A stretch of 64,000 bases of DNA from Psychrobacter sp. UBA3480 (GCF_002377945.1 NZ_DFQV01000011.1:13670-77669); one strand, 5' to 3'. Positions 40,544-50,535 are shown, numbered from the stretch's first letter. The notes: generated by a model from the sequence alone, not told the origin. Numbers and translations: made by a program.

Positions 40544-42460
40544 ATGTCTGCTGTCAAATCTGTACCGCCCAATCAACCAATTGCCAAAAAGTCATGGGGC
40601 GAGGCTACAAAAGCTTATCTCGATCCTCGTGTCATTATTATGCTGTTTTTGGGGTTCTCAGCGGGTATACCTATTCTGCTGATTTTCTCAAGTCTATCGC
40701 TATGGCTGAGAGAAGCAGGCATTGATCGTAGTGTCGTCACTATGTTCAGCTGGGCAGCATTGGGTTATTCGTTCAAATTTATTTGGGCGCCATTGATTGA
40801 TGCGCTCCCTGTACCGTTTTTGACCAAGTGGCTAGGGCGTCGTCGTAGTTGGATGGTGGTATCACAGCTGCTTATCGTGCTGGCAATCTTTTTAATGGCA
40901 AGGGTAAATCCTGTTAGCGAAGATGTCTTGGTTTATATGGCAGGCGCGGCCGTGCTGCTTGGGTTCTCTTCTGCGACGCAAGATATCGTGATTGATGCGT
41001 ACCGTATTGAGCTTGCACCGCCGTCTATGCAGTCTATTCTGTCCTCTATTTATGTGTCAGGCTACCGTATCGGTATGATTGTCGCAGGGGCAGGCGCGTT
41101 ATATTTGGCTGATTATTTCGGCTCAAATGAGACGTTTTATAGTTATGAAGCATGGCGTAATACTTACTACATCATGGCAGGAGTCATGACTTTAGGGGTA
41201 TTAACGACGTTTGCCAGTTATGAGCCAACCGCTGAGACCCTGCAAGGTAAAAAGCAAAAGGGTAACTTAAAAGTATTCCTAATTTATTCTGCGTTACTAC
41301 TTATCCCAGGCCTACTGTTTGGTGTTATTTACCTAATTAATATTTTGATCAATACAGTATTTGATAGCACAGTGGCCTTGATACCACTAATGGTAATGCC
41401 AGCGATTAAGTTTTACTTTTTAGCATTGGTCGCGTGCGCGCCATTATTATTACTGTACTTTATTATCAATCAACCAAAAATCATTAACAAAGCCCCGTTG
41501 GTCGCTGAAACTCGTGAAGACTACGTCAGACTGGTAGCGTTGTTTGTATTTTCAGTGATTGCCTTTATCGCTGCTTATATATTGATGGGGCAAGTCTTAC
41601 CAGAGTTCGAAGGCGCTTTTTCTAGCTTCTTTGTAGAAACCTTGCACTTATTAGTAAGTCTAGGCGCGGCGATGGCAGCAGGTTATGCATTGGTACAAGT
41701 AGGACTGGTGAAAAAAGAAGTGGCCATGGCAACATGGATCGAGCCTGTTTTAGATTTTTTCCGACGTTATGGTAAAAAAGCCCTGCTGCTATTAGCCTTG
41801 ATTGGCCTATACCGTATCTCGGATATCGTCGCAGGCGTGATCTCCAACGTCTTTTATCAAGACATGGGCTTTAGCAAAACCGATATCGCCAATGCCGTAA
41901 AACTGGTGGGTGTGATTATGGCAATTGCAGGTGGTTTTTTGGGCGGGATTTTGGCTCAGCGCTTCCGTATTATGCACGCCATGATGATTGGCGCGATTTT
42001 AGCGTGTGCGACCAACCTGTTGTTTGTGGTATTGACATACAACCCAGGTAGCCTGCCAATCATGTATATGGCAGTGATATTTGATAACTTGGCTGCGGGC
42101 CTTGCGAGTGCTGTATTTATCGCTTTCTTATCCGCACTGACATCGATTCGTTTTACTGCTGTACAGTATGCGATTTTTTCCTCATTGATGACGCTGATAC
42201 CCAAAGTGATGGGTGGTTATTCTGGTGCTATCGTCGATAATATGGGTTATCCGTTTTTCTTTATCTTTACCTTTGCTATCGGTATTCCAATTCTGGCACT
42301 GATTTACTTTGTCGATAGACATATTGTCATTGGTGATAACGATGATATTTATGGCGATGACAATAATGATGGCAGCGGTGGTAATGAGATAGGTGACAAA
42401 CTAAGCAAAACCAATCCTAACCTGACCGATACTAAAGAGCCACCACACGCATCAGAGTAG
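40544..42460 (+). CDS. ampG: Muropeptide permease AmpG
   Basis: MFS carrier that imports GlcNAc-anhydroMurNAc peptides from the periplasm for cell-wall recycling and beta-lactamase signalling. The family N-terminus is clear (LGFSAGIPILLIFSSLSLWL, GYSFKFIWAPLIDALPVPFL, SSATQDIVIDAYRIE). At 638 residues it is about 150 longer than E. coli AmpG. The excess is an insert at about residues 240-398 with four hydrophobic segments between the two MFS halves, plus an acidic Asn/Asp/Gly-rich tail. It begins a likely ampG-prmC-moeB operon. Confidence 0.93.
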   Translation: MSAVKSVPPNQPIAKKSWGEATKAYLDPRVIIMLFLGFSAGIPILLIFSSLSLWLREAGIDRSVVTMFSWAALGYSFKFIWAPLIDALPVPFLTKWLGRRRSWMVVSQLLIVLAIFLMARVNPVSEDVLVYMAGAAVLLGFSSATQDIVIDAYRIELAPPSMQSILSSIYVSGYRIGMIVAGAGALYLADYFGSNETFYSYEAWRNTYYIMAGVMTLGVLTTFASYEPTAETLQGKKQKGNLKVFLIYSALLLIPGLLFGVIYLINILINTVFDSTVALIPLMVMPAIKFYFLALVACAPLLLLYFIINQPKIINKAPLVAETREDYVRLVALFVFSVIAFIAAYILMGQVLPEFEGAFSSFFVETLHLLVSLGAAMAAGYALVQVGLVKKEVAMATWIEPVLDFFRRYGKKALLLLALIGLYRISDIVAGVISNVFYQDMGFSKTDIANAVKLVGVIMAIAGGFLGGILAQRFRIMHAMMIGAILACATNLLFVVLTYNPGSLPIMYMAVIFDNLAAGLASAVFIAFLSALTSIRFTAVQYAIFSSLMTLIPKVMGGYSGAIVDNMGYPFFFIFTFAIGIPILALIYFVDRHIVIGDNDDIYGDDNNDGSGGNEIGDKLSKTNPNLTDTKEPPHASE

Positions 42461-42510
42461 GCTAAGCAGTATTGTACCTTTATCCATTCACTGTTTTTTA
42501 AGAGCTATTT

Positions 42511-43383
42511 ATGACCGTATCGACCATTCGTCAAATCAAGCAGCAGATTCAACAGCTAACGAATGGTGATACTGATAATCAGCTGCCGTCGTTTTGGCTA
42601 ACTGACTGGTTGTTGCATGTCATTAATAAGCCTGCGATAGCGTTGATGACTGATGAAGATTATCAGCTCACTGATAGTGAGGTAGCACGTTTCAATGACG
42701 GTGTGGTAAAAATGCAGCAAGGCATACCGCTTGCGTACTTGACTGGACAGCAGGAGTTTTGGTCGCTTAACCTTAGAGTGAACGAGCATACTCTGATTCC
42801 TAGGCCTGATACCGAAGTACTGGTCGAGCAGGTATTGAACTGGATAAACGCTCAGCCAACGCAACTCAGTAATAAGCGATTGTTAGATTTGGGCACAGGG
42901 TCAGGTTGTATCGCTATCAGTCTTGCCCATGAACTTAAGAAAACTAATTGGCAAGTCGTGGCGGTTGATTTATCGTCAGAGGCTCTTAAGATTGCTCAGC
43001 ACAATGCGGTGAGTAATAATGTTGCCAATGTTGAGTTTGTCCAAAGCAGTTGGTATCAAGCGCTACCTACTAATGATGAGCATCAGTTTGATATCATCGT
43101 CTCCAACCCTCCTTATATTGACGAGACAGACGAGCATTTGGTAGGTCTAACAGCTGAACCGATTAGTGCGCTCAGTGCACCTAATCAAGGTCTGGCTGAT
43201 ATCGAGCATATCGTCCAACAAGCAATGACATATCTCTGTACAGGTGGGCTACTGGCTATCGAGCATGGATATGATCAAGGTGATGCTGTTCGCAAGTTGT
43301 TTTTGGATAGTAATTTTGAGTCAGTACATACCGTAAAAGACTACGGTGGTAATGATCGCGTCACGCTAGGGCAAGTCCAGTAG
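42511..43383 (+). CDS. prmC: Release factor glutamine methyltransferase
   Basis: Methylates the GGQ glutamine of release factors RF1 and RF2. The 290-residue protein has an N-terminal helical domain, the TGQQEFWSLNLRV and LIPRPDTEVLVE blocks, the S-adenosylmethionine motif LLDLGTGSGCIAIS and the catalytic NPPY (199-202). It follows ampG by 50 bp and precedes moeB by 41 bp. prfA is not adjacent, unlike in many gammaproteobacteria. Confidence 0.96.
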   Translation: MTVSTIRQIKQQIQQLTNGDTDNQLPSFWLTDWLLHVINKPAIALMTDEDYQLTDSEVARFNDGVVKMQQGIPLAYLTGQQEFWSLNLRVNEHTLIPRPDTEVLVEQVLNWINAQPTQLSNKRLLDLGTGSGCIAISLAHELKKTNWQVVAVDLSSEALKIAQHNAVSNNVANVEFVQSSWYQALPTNDEHQFDIIVSNPPYIDETDEHLVGLTAEPISALSAPNQGLADIEHIVQQAMTYLCTGGLLAIEHGYDQGDAVRKLFLDSNFESVHTVKDYGGNDRVTLGQVQ

Positions 43384-43424
43384 ATGGTTTTTTGATAGTA
43401 GATTTCTTTGATTATAGGTTGTAG

Positions 43425-44234
43425 ATGAATATGGTAGAAGAGCTGGTACAGCTATCAGATGATGAGCTACTCCGTTATGCCCGGCAAGTATTATTAGACG
43501 GTTGGGATATGGACGCTCAGCTGCGATTAAAGACAGCACGCGTGGTCATAATAGGGGCAGGCGGCCTTGGTTGTCCTGCGTCTGAGACATTGGTACGTGC
43601 TGGAGTGGGTTATGTCCATCTGATTGATGATGATGAGATTGAGGCGAGCAACTTACAACGGCAAACGCTGTTTTTGCCAGAAGATATCGGTCAGTCTAAA
43701 GCATTGATAGCAGCGCACATGTTAGCGCGCATCAACCCTTTGATAAAGGCTCGCGGCACTGTCACACGATTAGATGAAGACAACGCTTATGAATTGCTCG
43801 ATATGGCAGCAGGCAAGCCGGACTTATTCTTAGACTGTACGGATAATTTTGCCACGCGCGACATCATCAATCGTATCAGTGTACGCTACCAGATTCCCCT
43901 GTTATCTGCCTCAGCAATTGCGATGCAAGGGCAGTTAGCACTGTTCGAACCTCAGCTCGATACTGGTTGTTATCATTGCGTATTTGGCTCAGTAGCAACT
44001 GATGAAGCCTCTGACGAACGTACGTGTGCCAATTCAGGAGTGTTGGCCAGTACCACTGCCGTCATGGGCAACTTGCAAGCCAATGCTGCGTTGCAATACT
44101 TGGGATTAACCAAAAATCCACTGACAAACAAACTGCTCATATGGGATGGTAGTCAGATGCAGCAGCGACTAATGGGCTATCGAAAAGACCCGCAGTGTCC
44201 TGTCTGTAGCAGTCCTATAGTCAATCCTCTATAA
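43425..44234 (+). CDS. moeB: MoeB/ThiF-family adenylyltransferase
   Basis: E1-like enzyme that adenylates the C-terminal glycine of MoaD (molybdopterin synthesis) or, in some bacteria, ThiS. The 269-residue protein has LRYARQVLLDGWD, the nucleotide loop GAGGLGCPASETL, NLQRQTLF, catalytic Cys in ERTCANSGVL, and zinc-binding CxxC pairs CYHC and CPVC. MoeB is favoured by similarity; ThiF cannot be excluded from sequence alone. An alternative ATG lies two codons downstream. It closes the ampG-prmC-moeB group. Confidence 0.88.
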   Translation: MNMVEELVQLSDDELLRYARQVLLDGWDMDAQLRLKTARVVIIGAGGLGCPASETLVRAGVGYVHLIDDDEIEASNLQRQTLFLPEDIGQSKALIAAHMLARINPLIKARGTVTRLDEDNAYELLDMAAGKPDLFLDCTDNFATRDIINRISVRYQIPLLSASAIAMQGQLALFEPQLDTGCYHCVFGSVATDEASDERTCANSGVLASTTAVMGNLQANAALQYLGLTKNPLTNKLLIWDGSQMQQRLMGYRKDPQCPVCSSPIVNPL

Positions 44235-44404
44235 ATTGGATACGGTGTCAGGCTTGCTTAGTCTACGACTGGTAGTACTTTCACTTGCCTTCCTTGTATC
44301 CAAATTATATTAAACAGACTATAACTGAGTAATCTGATTTTAACGCATTTTTATATTGTATTGCCTATCTTCAAACCTCCTTCTTATTACCATAGTTGTT
44401 TTTT

Positions 44405-45748
44405 ATGAAAATTCATCGTCCGCATTTATTAAAGCATACTTTTAATGTCATGAACCGTGTTCGCCAAACAGTGAGTGTGGCAGGTCTGTCTGCGCTAAGA
44501 GTGGCAAAAGGTGAGAAACCTGACGCGATGCTACTCAAAGAAACCTTTGAGCAGTTAGGTACGACTTATATCAAAATCGGTCAATTTATCGCCAGTACGC
44601 CGTCATTGTTTCCACGTGATTATGTCAAGGCATTCCAGAGCTGCTTGGATCAAACCACACCATTGTCTTATGCTTATATCGAGCAAGTGCTAAAAGAAGA
44701 GCTAGCGACTAATGGCATGACCCTTGATGATATGTTTGCGCATATTGACTTAGAGCCACTAGCATCAGCTTCTATCGCTCAAGTGCATGCAGCACGGTTG
44801 CACAATGGTGATGAAGTGGTGCTAAAGGTACAAAAGCCTGGCGTCGAGACCATCATGCAGACCGACTTGGGTGTATTGCATGGCGTAACTAAGCTACTCG
44901 AAATACTAATGCCATCGATGAAATTTGCTAGCATTGCGCCGATTATCGATGAGATTCGCCTGCGTATGCTTGCCGAGACTGACTTTATCGCTGAAGCACA
45001 GAATATTCGCGATTTTCAGCAGTTCTTAGCGGTATCAGGTAATACTCGTGTCGTTGCACCAACTGTCTATGAAGAGCTGACTACCAAGCGTGTGCTAACG
45101 ATGAGCCGTCTCTATGGCGTCTCTATGGTCGATGAGTCACTCATGCGTCAGTACTGCGCTGATCCTGCCCAAGTCATGGCAGACACTTTAAACACATGGT
45201 TTGCTAGTCTCATGTTATGCAATAGTTTCCATGCGGATTTACACGCTGGTAATCTAATGCTATTGACCGACGGCCGTATTGGCTTTTTGGATTTTGGTAT
45301 TGTCGGTAAACTCAAAGCTGAGAGCTGGCGTGCATGCATGGGCATGATGCAAGCCATGCAAGACAGTGACTATCAAGCCATGGCTCGCCATATGATTGAT
45401 ATGGAGATGACGCATGGTGGCAATAAAGTCGATGTGGCTGCACTGGGGAATGACTTGCAACGCATGATGACAACCATCATGGCAGAAGATAAGACCTTTA
45501 CCAGTGGTGTACCTTTCAATAGTAAAGAACAAGCCGATGAGCTTAATAAAATGATGCTTGAGATTGTTGAGGTTGGCAAACGTCATGGCATCCATTTTCC
45601 ACGTGACTTTGCTTTATTGACTAAACAGATGTTGTATTTTGATCGGTTTATGCGTACGCTAGCTCCAGATATGGATATGTTTAGCGATCAGCGGGTGCAG
45701 ATGCTAGGGCAGGATACAGTAGAGACGCCAACGTTAGACGTATCATAG
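44405..45748 (+). CDS. ABC1/AarF/UbiB-family atypical kinase
   Basis: The 447-residue protein shows the ABC1 kinase-like motifs: KIGQ (TYIKIGQFIASTPSLFP), the Ala-rich nucleotide loop ASASIAQVHAA, KVQKPG, HADLHAGNL and LDFGIVG. Family members such as UbiB support ubiquinone synthesis or lipid handling. It lacks the C-terminal membrane helices of E. coli UbiB and is shorter, and no ubi genes flank it, so I do not assign ubiB. The ATG at 44405 is preferred over a TTG three codons earlier; the ribosome binding site is poor. Confidence 0.85.
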   Translation: MKIHRPHLLKHTFNVMNRVRQTVSVAGLSALRVAKGEKPDAMLLKETFEQLGTTYIKIGQFIASTPSLFPRDYVKAFQSCLDQTTPLSYAYIEQVLKEELATNGMTLDDMFAHIDLEPLASASIAQVHAARLHNGDEVVLKVQKPGVETIMQTDLGVLHGVTKLLEILMPSMKFASIAPIIDEIRLRMLAETDFIAEAQNIRDFQQFLAVSGNTRVVAPTVYEELTTKRVLTMSRLYGVSMVDESLMRQYCADPAQVMADTLNTWFASLMLCNSFHADLHAGNLMLLTDGRIGFLDFGIVGKLKAESWRACMGMMQAMQDSDYQAMARHMIDMEMTHGGNKVDVAALGNDLQRMMTTIMAEDKTFTSGVPFNSKEQADELNKMMLEIVEVGKRHGIHFPRDFALLTKQMLYFDRFMRTLAPDMDMFSDQRVQMLGQDTVETPTLDVS

Positions 45749-45874
45749 CTTTTCTAGTATTTTATGCTGGCTTAATATATCTAATAACTTCTCTATTTCT
45801 GCGTTTATTTATTACTGCTTTTGACTGTCTAACACAAAGGATTGTGTGCTAATTGCCGCAAAAATGGCTCTGTC

Positions 45875-47131
45875 ATGATGACTGCTTTTAAAAGCCGTAT
45901 GGTCCCGACGATTACCAACGAAGCTGCCATTGCCTGTATCGGTATGTACTGCATGGCAGTCGTTATGGGCTATGGCCGCTTTCTGTTTACCGCCACCTTA
46001 CCTGATATTATGGTGCAATTGTCGCTATCAACGACAATTGCAGGCTGGCTGGCATCAATCAATTATATCGGTTACTTTATTGGCGCTCTTATCGCCATGT
46101 TTGTGCCTCAGCGCTCGACATGGCAAGCGATGACGCTGTGGGCGGTTATCAGTGTTGTCACCACGATGTTACTCGTCATACCAAATATGTCGCTCACGCT
46201 ATGGTATATCATTCGTTTAATTGCAGGTGTTGCAAGTGGCGTGGCGATGATATTGAGCTCATCTTTCGTGATTCAAACCCTTAGCCCTGAGCGCCGTTCT
46301 GTATTATCAGCAGTCCATTATGCAGGTATTGGTGTCGGCATCAGCGCCTCTGCCATCGTAACGTGGTGGCTATTAAAATTAGGCTATCACTTCGATGTAA
46401 TTTGGCTAGTCGCAGGCGTCACCAGTTTACCGCTTGTGTGGCTACTTTATGCGATAAAGCCAAGACAATTACAGACTGTTGATTCACAGCAGATTGATGA
46501 TAAACAGCACGTGTCAGTGCATCAAACCTATTTGAACTTTAAACGCTCCTTATATAAAGCCATCTCTGGGCACCATAAAGCGCTTGTTTTACTTTTCGTC
46601 AGCTATGTACTGGCAGGGTTTGGTTATATTAGCTCAGCAACTTTTTTACCCGTTATGGCAGCACAACGTCTAACAACACAGACGTATGCTGGACTCATGA
46701 TTTGGTTGGTTGTTGGTATTTTTGCGATGTTGTCAAACCCCCTATGGGGCGCGCTTGCCAAACGTATCGGTGAGATAAAAACCTTAATGGGGCTGACGGT
46801 ATTGCAAGCATTTGGCATGTGCTTGCCCATATGGTTTGATGGGGCGCTTGGATTGTATGGCAATGCTGCGATTTTAGGATTGACCTTTGTCGGTATGGTA
46901 TCGATGACACTGACTTTATTTAAAAACATCAATCCTGCCTATTCTAATTTACTGATTGCTTTGGCAACGTTGGCTTATGCGTTAGGGCAGTTTTTAGGAC
47001 CATTGGTGACAGTGGCACTGGCAGGGAAGGATGGTAATTTCAATGCAGGGTTACTTGTCGCTGCTATTGGATTGATGATCGGGTTTGTACTATTGGTATG
47101 GTTTCGTCGACAGTCACCAACGCCCGTATAG
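45875..47131 (+). CDS. YbfB/YjiJ-family MFS transporter
   Basis: A 418-residue inner-membrane protein with twelve hydrophobic segments. The N-terminal GYGRFLFTATLPDIM and the RLIAGVASGVAMILSSSFV segment resemble the YbfB/YjiJ group, whose substrates are unknown. The frame is open from a TTG at 45842, but the paired ATGs at 45875 and 45878 are better starts. It converges on the Lrp-family gene, with only 5 bp between the stops and no hairpin, so the transcripts probably overlap. Confidence 0.85.
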   Translation: MMTAFKSRMVPTITNEAAIACIGMYCMAVVMGYGRFLFTATLPDIMVQLSLSTTIAGWLASINYIGYFIGALIAMFVPQRSTWQAMTLWAVISVVTTMLLVIPNMSLTLWYIIRLIAGVASGVAMILSSSFVIQTLSPERRSVLSAVHYAGIGVGISASAIVTWWLLKLGYHFDVIWLVAGVTSLPLVWLLYAIKPRQLQTVDSQQIDDKQHVSVHQTYLNFKRSLYKAISGHHKALVLLFVSYVLAGFGYISSATFLPVMAAQRLTTQTYAGLMIWLVVGIFAMLSNPLWGALAKRIGEIKTLMGLTVLQAFGMCLPIWFDGALGLYGNAAILGLTFVGMVSMTLTLFKNINPAYSNLLIALATLAYALGQFLGPLVTVALAGKDGNFNAGLLVAAIGLMIGFVLLVWFRRQSPTPV

Positions 47132-47136
47132 ATCTT

Positions 47137-47625
47137 CTAAACTACGCTACGGCTAAATACTTCTCGTAATTCAAAACTGGTATGAACTTGCGCCACGCCT
47201 TCGATACGATTGAGGCGATGTAATAAAAATTCTTCGTAATGTGTCATATCACGTACTCTGACCTTAATCAGATAGTCTTCGGTGCGTCCTGTGACAATAC
47301 TACAGCTAATGACTTCCTCAAAGCTTTGAACTTTGCGTTCAAACTGCTCAAAACGTTCTGCTGTATGACGATCCATGCTAATAGCGATAAACACGGCTAG
47401 CGGATAGCCAAGTTTTTGTGCATCGGTTTTGGTGTGGTAGCCAGTGATTATGTTCGCATCTTCTAAGCGCTTTATACGACGTGCACAAGGGGTGGCAGAC
47501 AGGTTGACGCGTTCAGCGAGTTCAGTAATGCTTATACGCGCCTGCGTTTGCAATAAGCGTAGCAACTGTCTATCTATCTCGTCTATATCTGCTGTCCCTG
47601 TACTATCAATATAATTGTCTGGCAT
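47137..47625 (-). CDS. Lrp/AsnC-family transcriptional regulator
   Basis: The 162-residue protein has an N-terminal helix-turn-helix (about residues 13-60, DEIDRQLLRLLQTQARISIT and LSATPCARRIKRLE) and a C-terminal RAM ligand domain (SCSIVTGRTEDYLIKVRVRD). Members respond to amino acids. It is divergent from leuA with 221 bp between the starts, so leuA and itself are natural targets. A local rather than global regulator is likely, but this is inference. AAGG with 9-bp spacing precedes the ATG. Confidence 0.9.
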   Translation of the reverse strand: MPDNYIDSTGTADIDEIDRQLLRLLQTQARISITELAERVNLSATPCARRIKRLEDANIITGYHTKTDAQKLGYPLAVFIAISMDRHTAERFEQFERKVQSFEEVISCSIVTGRTEDYLIKVRVRDMTHYEEFLLHRLNRIEGVAQVHTSFELREVFSRSVV

Positions 47626-47846
47626 TTCTCAAGCCTTAATAGTGAATTTATTCGATTATAATGTCTAAATTGTGTTTTTCCACTAAAATAACAGAAAATA
47701 AAGTAAAAGAAAGCAGGTTTCTCTCTGTTAAACTTTGATATTATTATGGTATGAACACTAGTTATCTCGTATGATAAATACTGATCTAATCAACAGCTAA
47801 TCGCCTAGCTAAATATATAAACAACCATATCATCTAAGGATTGATT

Positions 47847-49631
47847 ATGTCTGACCAAGCCACGCACACTGCAGCCACAGGGACTGCAAAGATTACACCA
47901 AAAAGTGCCGCTTTTGACTTCCGTAAATACCGTCCATTTGCATTTGCGCCATCGCTACCAGATCGTACTTGGCCAAGCAAGACGATTGAGAAGTCACCGA
48001 TATGGGCAAGTGTGGATCTGCGTGATGGTAACCAAGCACTGATTGATCCGATGACCATTGAACAAAAAATGCGCTTCTTTAAGACTTTAGTAGATGTTGG
48101 TTTTAAAGAGATTGAGATTGGTTTTCCGTCAGCAGCGCAGGTAGAGTTTGACTTTGCGCGTAAGCTTATTGAAGAAAACCACGTACCTGAAGATGTAACG
48201 CTACAAGTATTGGTACAAGCGCGCGAGCATTTGATTGCCCGTACTTTTGAATCATTAAAAGGTGCTAAACGTGCGGTTGTCCATGTCTATAACTCAACCA
48301 GCCGTGTACAACGCGAAAAAGTCTACGGCAAAGATAAAGCTGAAATCAAAGAGATTGCTATTACAGGTGCCAAGCTATTACAAGAGTATGCAGCAAAGTA
48401 CCCTGAGACAGATTGGGTATTTCAGTACTCGCCAGAGAGCTTTAGCCAGACAGAAACTGAATATGCCGTAGAGGTTTGCGATGCAGTGTGTGACGTGTGG
48501 CAACCACAGCAGGGTCAGGAGGTTATTTTTAACTTGCCAGCGACAGTCGAGGCTTCTATGCCTAATGTCTTTGCTGATCAAGTAGAGTACTTCTGCCGCA
48601 ATCTAGCGCAGCGTGAGCACGTGATTGTGAGCTTGCACACCCATAATGACCGTGGCTGTGCGGTAGCGGCAGCTGAATTGGGTGTGCTTGCAGGTGCAGA
48701 TCGTATCGAAGGTACATTGCTTGGTAACGGTGAGCGTACAGGGAATATGGATATCATGGTCATGGCCATGAACTTGTTTAGCCAAGGTATCGATCCTGAG
48801 CTTGATTTTAGCAACATGAGTGAAATCGTACAGGTTGTGAGCGAATGCAATAACCTACCATTGCACCCACGTCATCCTTATGTGGGCGAGTTGGTTTTCA
48901 CGGCATTTAGTGGCTCACATCAAGATGCTATCAAAAAATCTCTCGACTATAATGAAAGTAATCAGAGCGAAACAGACAATGTCTGGGATGTGGCTTATCT
49001 ACCCATTGATCCTGCACATATTGGGCGTAGCTATCAAGATGTGGTACGTATCAATAGCCAGTCAGGCAAAGGCGGCGTCGCATATATCTTGCAGCGTAAC
49101 TATGGCTTTAACTTGCCACGTTGGATGCAGATTGACTTTAGTCGTGTGGTACAAAAACAAGCTGAAGCAGCGGCACGCGAGTTGCAGAATGATGAAATCT
49201 TGCAGACCTTTGAAGATACTTACTTGCAGCAGGGTAAGTTTGAACTACTAGACTATAGCGTCAACAATAAAGGCGGCACGGTTTACTTTAGTGGTCAGGT
49301 GCAGATGAATAGCGATACCATTAATATTGATGGCACAGGTAACGGTCCATTATCATCGTTTATTGACGGACTTGCACAGCATACGGGTAAATCACTACAT
49401 ATTATTAACTATGCAGAGCACGCGATTAACCCGCATCATAACAGTGGTAATGGTATCGATGATGATACCAATAGTGATAACAAAACCAATGCCAATGCTG
49501 CTGCTTACATTCAGTTAAATGTTGATGGTGAAGTGTATTCAGGCATCGGTACTTGCAGCAGTACGGTGTCAGCCATGCTAAAAGGGGCGTTATCAGCTTT
49601 TGCTCAAGCGCTAAATACAGAAGCTGCTTAG
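47847..49631 (+). CDS. leuA: 2-Isopropylmalate synthase
   Basis: Condenses acetyl-CoA with 2-oxoisovalerate, the first committed step of leucine synthesis, usually inhibited by leucine. The 594-residue protein is of the longer type (as in Actinobacteria): SVDLRDGNQAL (56-66), EIEIGFPSA, SLHTHNDRGCAVAAAELG, and a C-terminal regulatory domain (about 440-594). An Asn/Asp-rich stretch interrupts that domain. AAGGA lies six bases before the ATG at 47847; a TTG two codons earlier is unlikely. It is a single gene with its own terminator. Confidence 0.96.
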   Translation: MSDQATHTAATGTAKITPKSAAFDFRKYRPFAFAPSLPDRTWPSKTIEKSPIWASVDLRDGNQALIDPMTIEQKMRFFKTLVDVGFKEIEIGFPSAAQVEFDFARKLIEENHVPEDVTLQVLVQAREHLIARTFESLKGAKRAVVHVYNSTSRVQREKVYGKDKAEIKEIAITGAKLLQEYAAKYPETDWVFQYSPESFSQTETEYAVEVCDAVCDVWQPQQGQEVIFNLPATVEASMPNVFADQVEYFCRNLAQREHVIVSLHTHNDRGCAVAAAELGVLAGADRIEGTLLGNGERTGNMDIMVMAMNLFSQGIDPELDFSNMSEIVQVVSECNNLPLHPRHPYVGELVFTAFSGSHQDAIKKSLDYNESNQSETDNVWDVAYLPIDPAHIGRSYQDVVRINSQSGKGGVAYILQRNYGFNLPRWMQIDFSRVVQKQAEAAARELQNDEILQTFEDTYLQQGKFELLDYSVNNKGGTVYFSGQVQMNSDTINIDGTGNGPLSSFIDGLAQHTGKSLHIINYAEHAINPHHNSGNGIDDDTNSDNKTNANAAAYIQLNVDGEVYSGIGTCSSTVSAMLKGALSAFAQALNTEAA

Positions 49632-49671
49632 TGTTAAGTAGTCATTGATATCACGCAAAATTCTGTATGCT

Positions 49672-49724
49672 AATAACGCCATCGCTCCTTGTCTCTAGCA
49701 AGTAAAGCGATGGCGTTATTTTTT
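49672..49724 (+). terminator. Terminator after leuA
   Basis: AATAACGCCATCGCT (49672-49686) pairs perfectly with 49706-49720 around a 19-nt loop and is followed by TTTTTT. Confidence 0.9.
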
Positions 49725-49848
49725 GCCATAAATACCTGCGCCATTTCAACTATAGATTTATGAGCAATAGCATAATGTTACTTGTGTTTTTGGTGTCTAA
49801 GACTTACGCTAATGTGTATATTAAAATATTATAAATAAAAGGTTAATT

Positions 49849-50484
49849 ATGGAACCTATCTCATTTGCTTCATTCACACTGGCATCTATTTTGGCTTCAT
49901 TGCCTGCAAACGGTGAGACTATTACCAAGCCGACCATCACCACTCATATTAGTCCAGCCATTGCTGGACAGTGGGAAATAGACTTGGACAGTAGCGCTCA
50001 TTCTACTCACGCCATGATGACTAGGGAAGCGGAAGCTAACCAGTCGGCATCAAATAGTGCGCAACAAGCAAGCAGTGTAGAGCCTAAGGTAACGACAGGC
50101 ATGGACGGCGGTGTCCTGACTCAAAGTGAAGAGCGGGTTCTAAACATTCAACCAACTACTAGTAAAAACTTACTTGCATCAGTTGGTAAGTCTAACCAGT
50201 GCCGCGAGCTATATAACTTTGGTGCGGATAATGAGATGTGGTCTGTCAGTGGCAAAGAGTGGACATACGGACGCTATCTGGTCACCCACCGTGAAGAAGG
50301 GCTGCCAGTTATTGCAATCAAGACTGTTTATGATAATAATGAAGTAGATTGCTCAGGCAATCAGATCGACCAGACTGATGAAGCGTTGATTGCATTTATC
50401 AATCATGATGGCAACCAGATGCAATGGTGCGCTGACCCTGATGGTAACGAATGCTTTATGAACTTCAATAGAGTGTTACCATAA
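49849..50484 (+). CDS. Hypothetical protein, possibly exported, 211 residues
   Basis: I do not recognise a family. The N-terminus (about residues 4-20) is mildly hydrophobic and ends in LPANGE, so export is possible, but it lacks the usual basic residues. A Ser/Gln/Asn-rich middle (about 45-110) leads to a compact C-terminal domain with four cysteines (NQCREL, EVDCSG, QWCADPDGNECF) that could form two disulfides in the periplasm. AAGG precedes the ATG. It is a single gene flanked by terminators; codon use resembles its neighbours. Confidence 0.65.
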   Translation: MEPISFASFTLASILASLPANGETITKPTITTHISPAIAGQWEIDLDSSAHSTHAMMTREAEANQSASNSAQQASSVEPKVTTGMDGGVLTQSEERVLNIQPTTSKNLLASVGKSNQCRELYNFGADNEMWSVSGKEWTYGRYLVTHREEGLPVIAIKTVYDNNEVDCSGNQIDQTDEALIAFINHDGNQMQWCADPDGNECFMNFNRVLP

Positions 50485-50535
50485 TTAGATATGCTCGTTG
50501 TACTTTGTGTATGATTGACAGCTTATTGATGACAT

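Noticed and set aside
44236..44303. TTGGATAC ... GTATCCAA inverted repeat after moeB
   Set aside because: Only 8 bp with a 52-nt loop and no T tract; compatible with chance.
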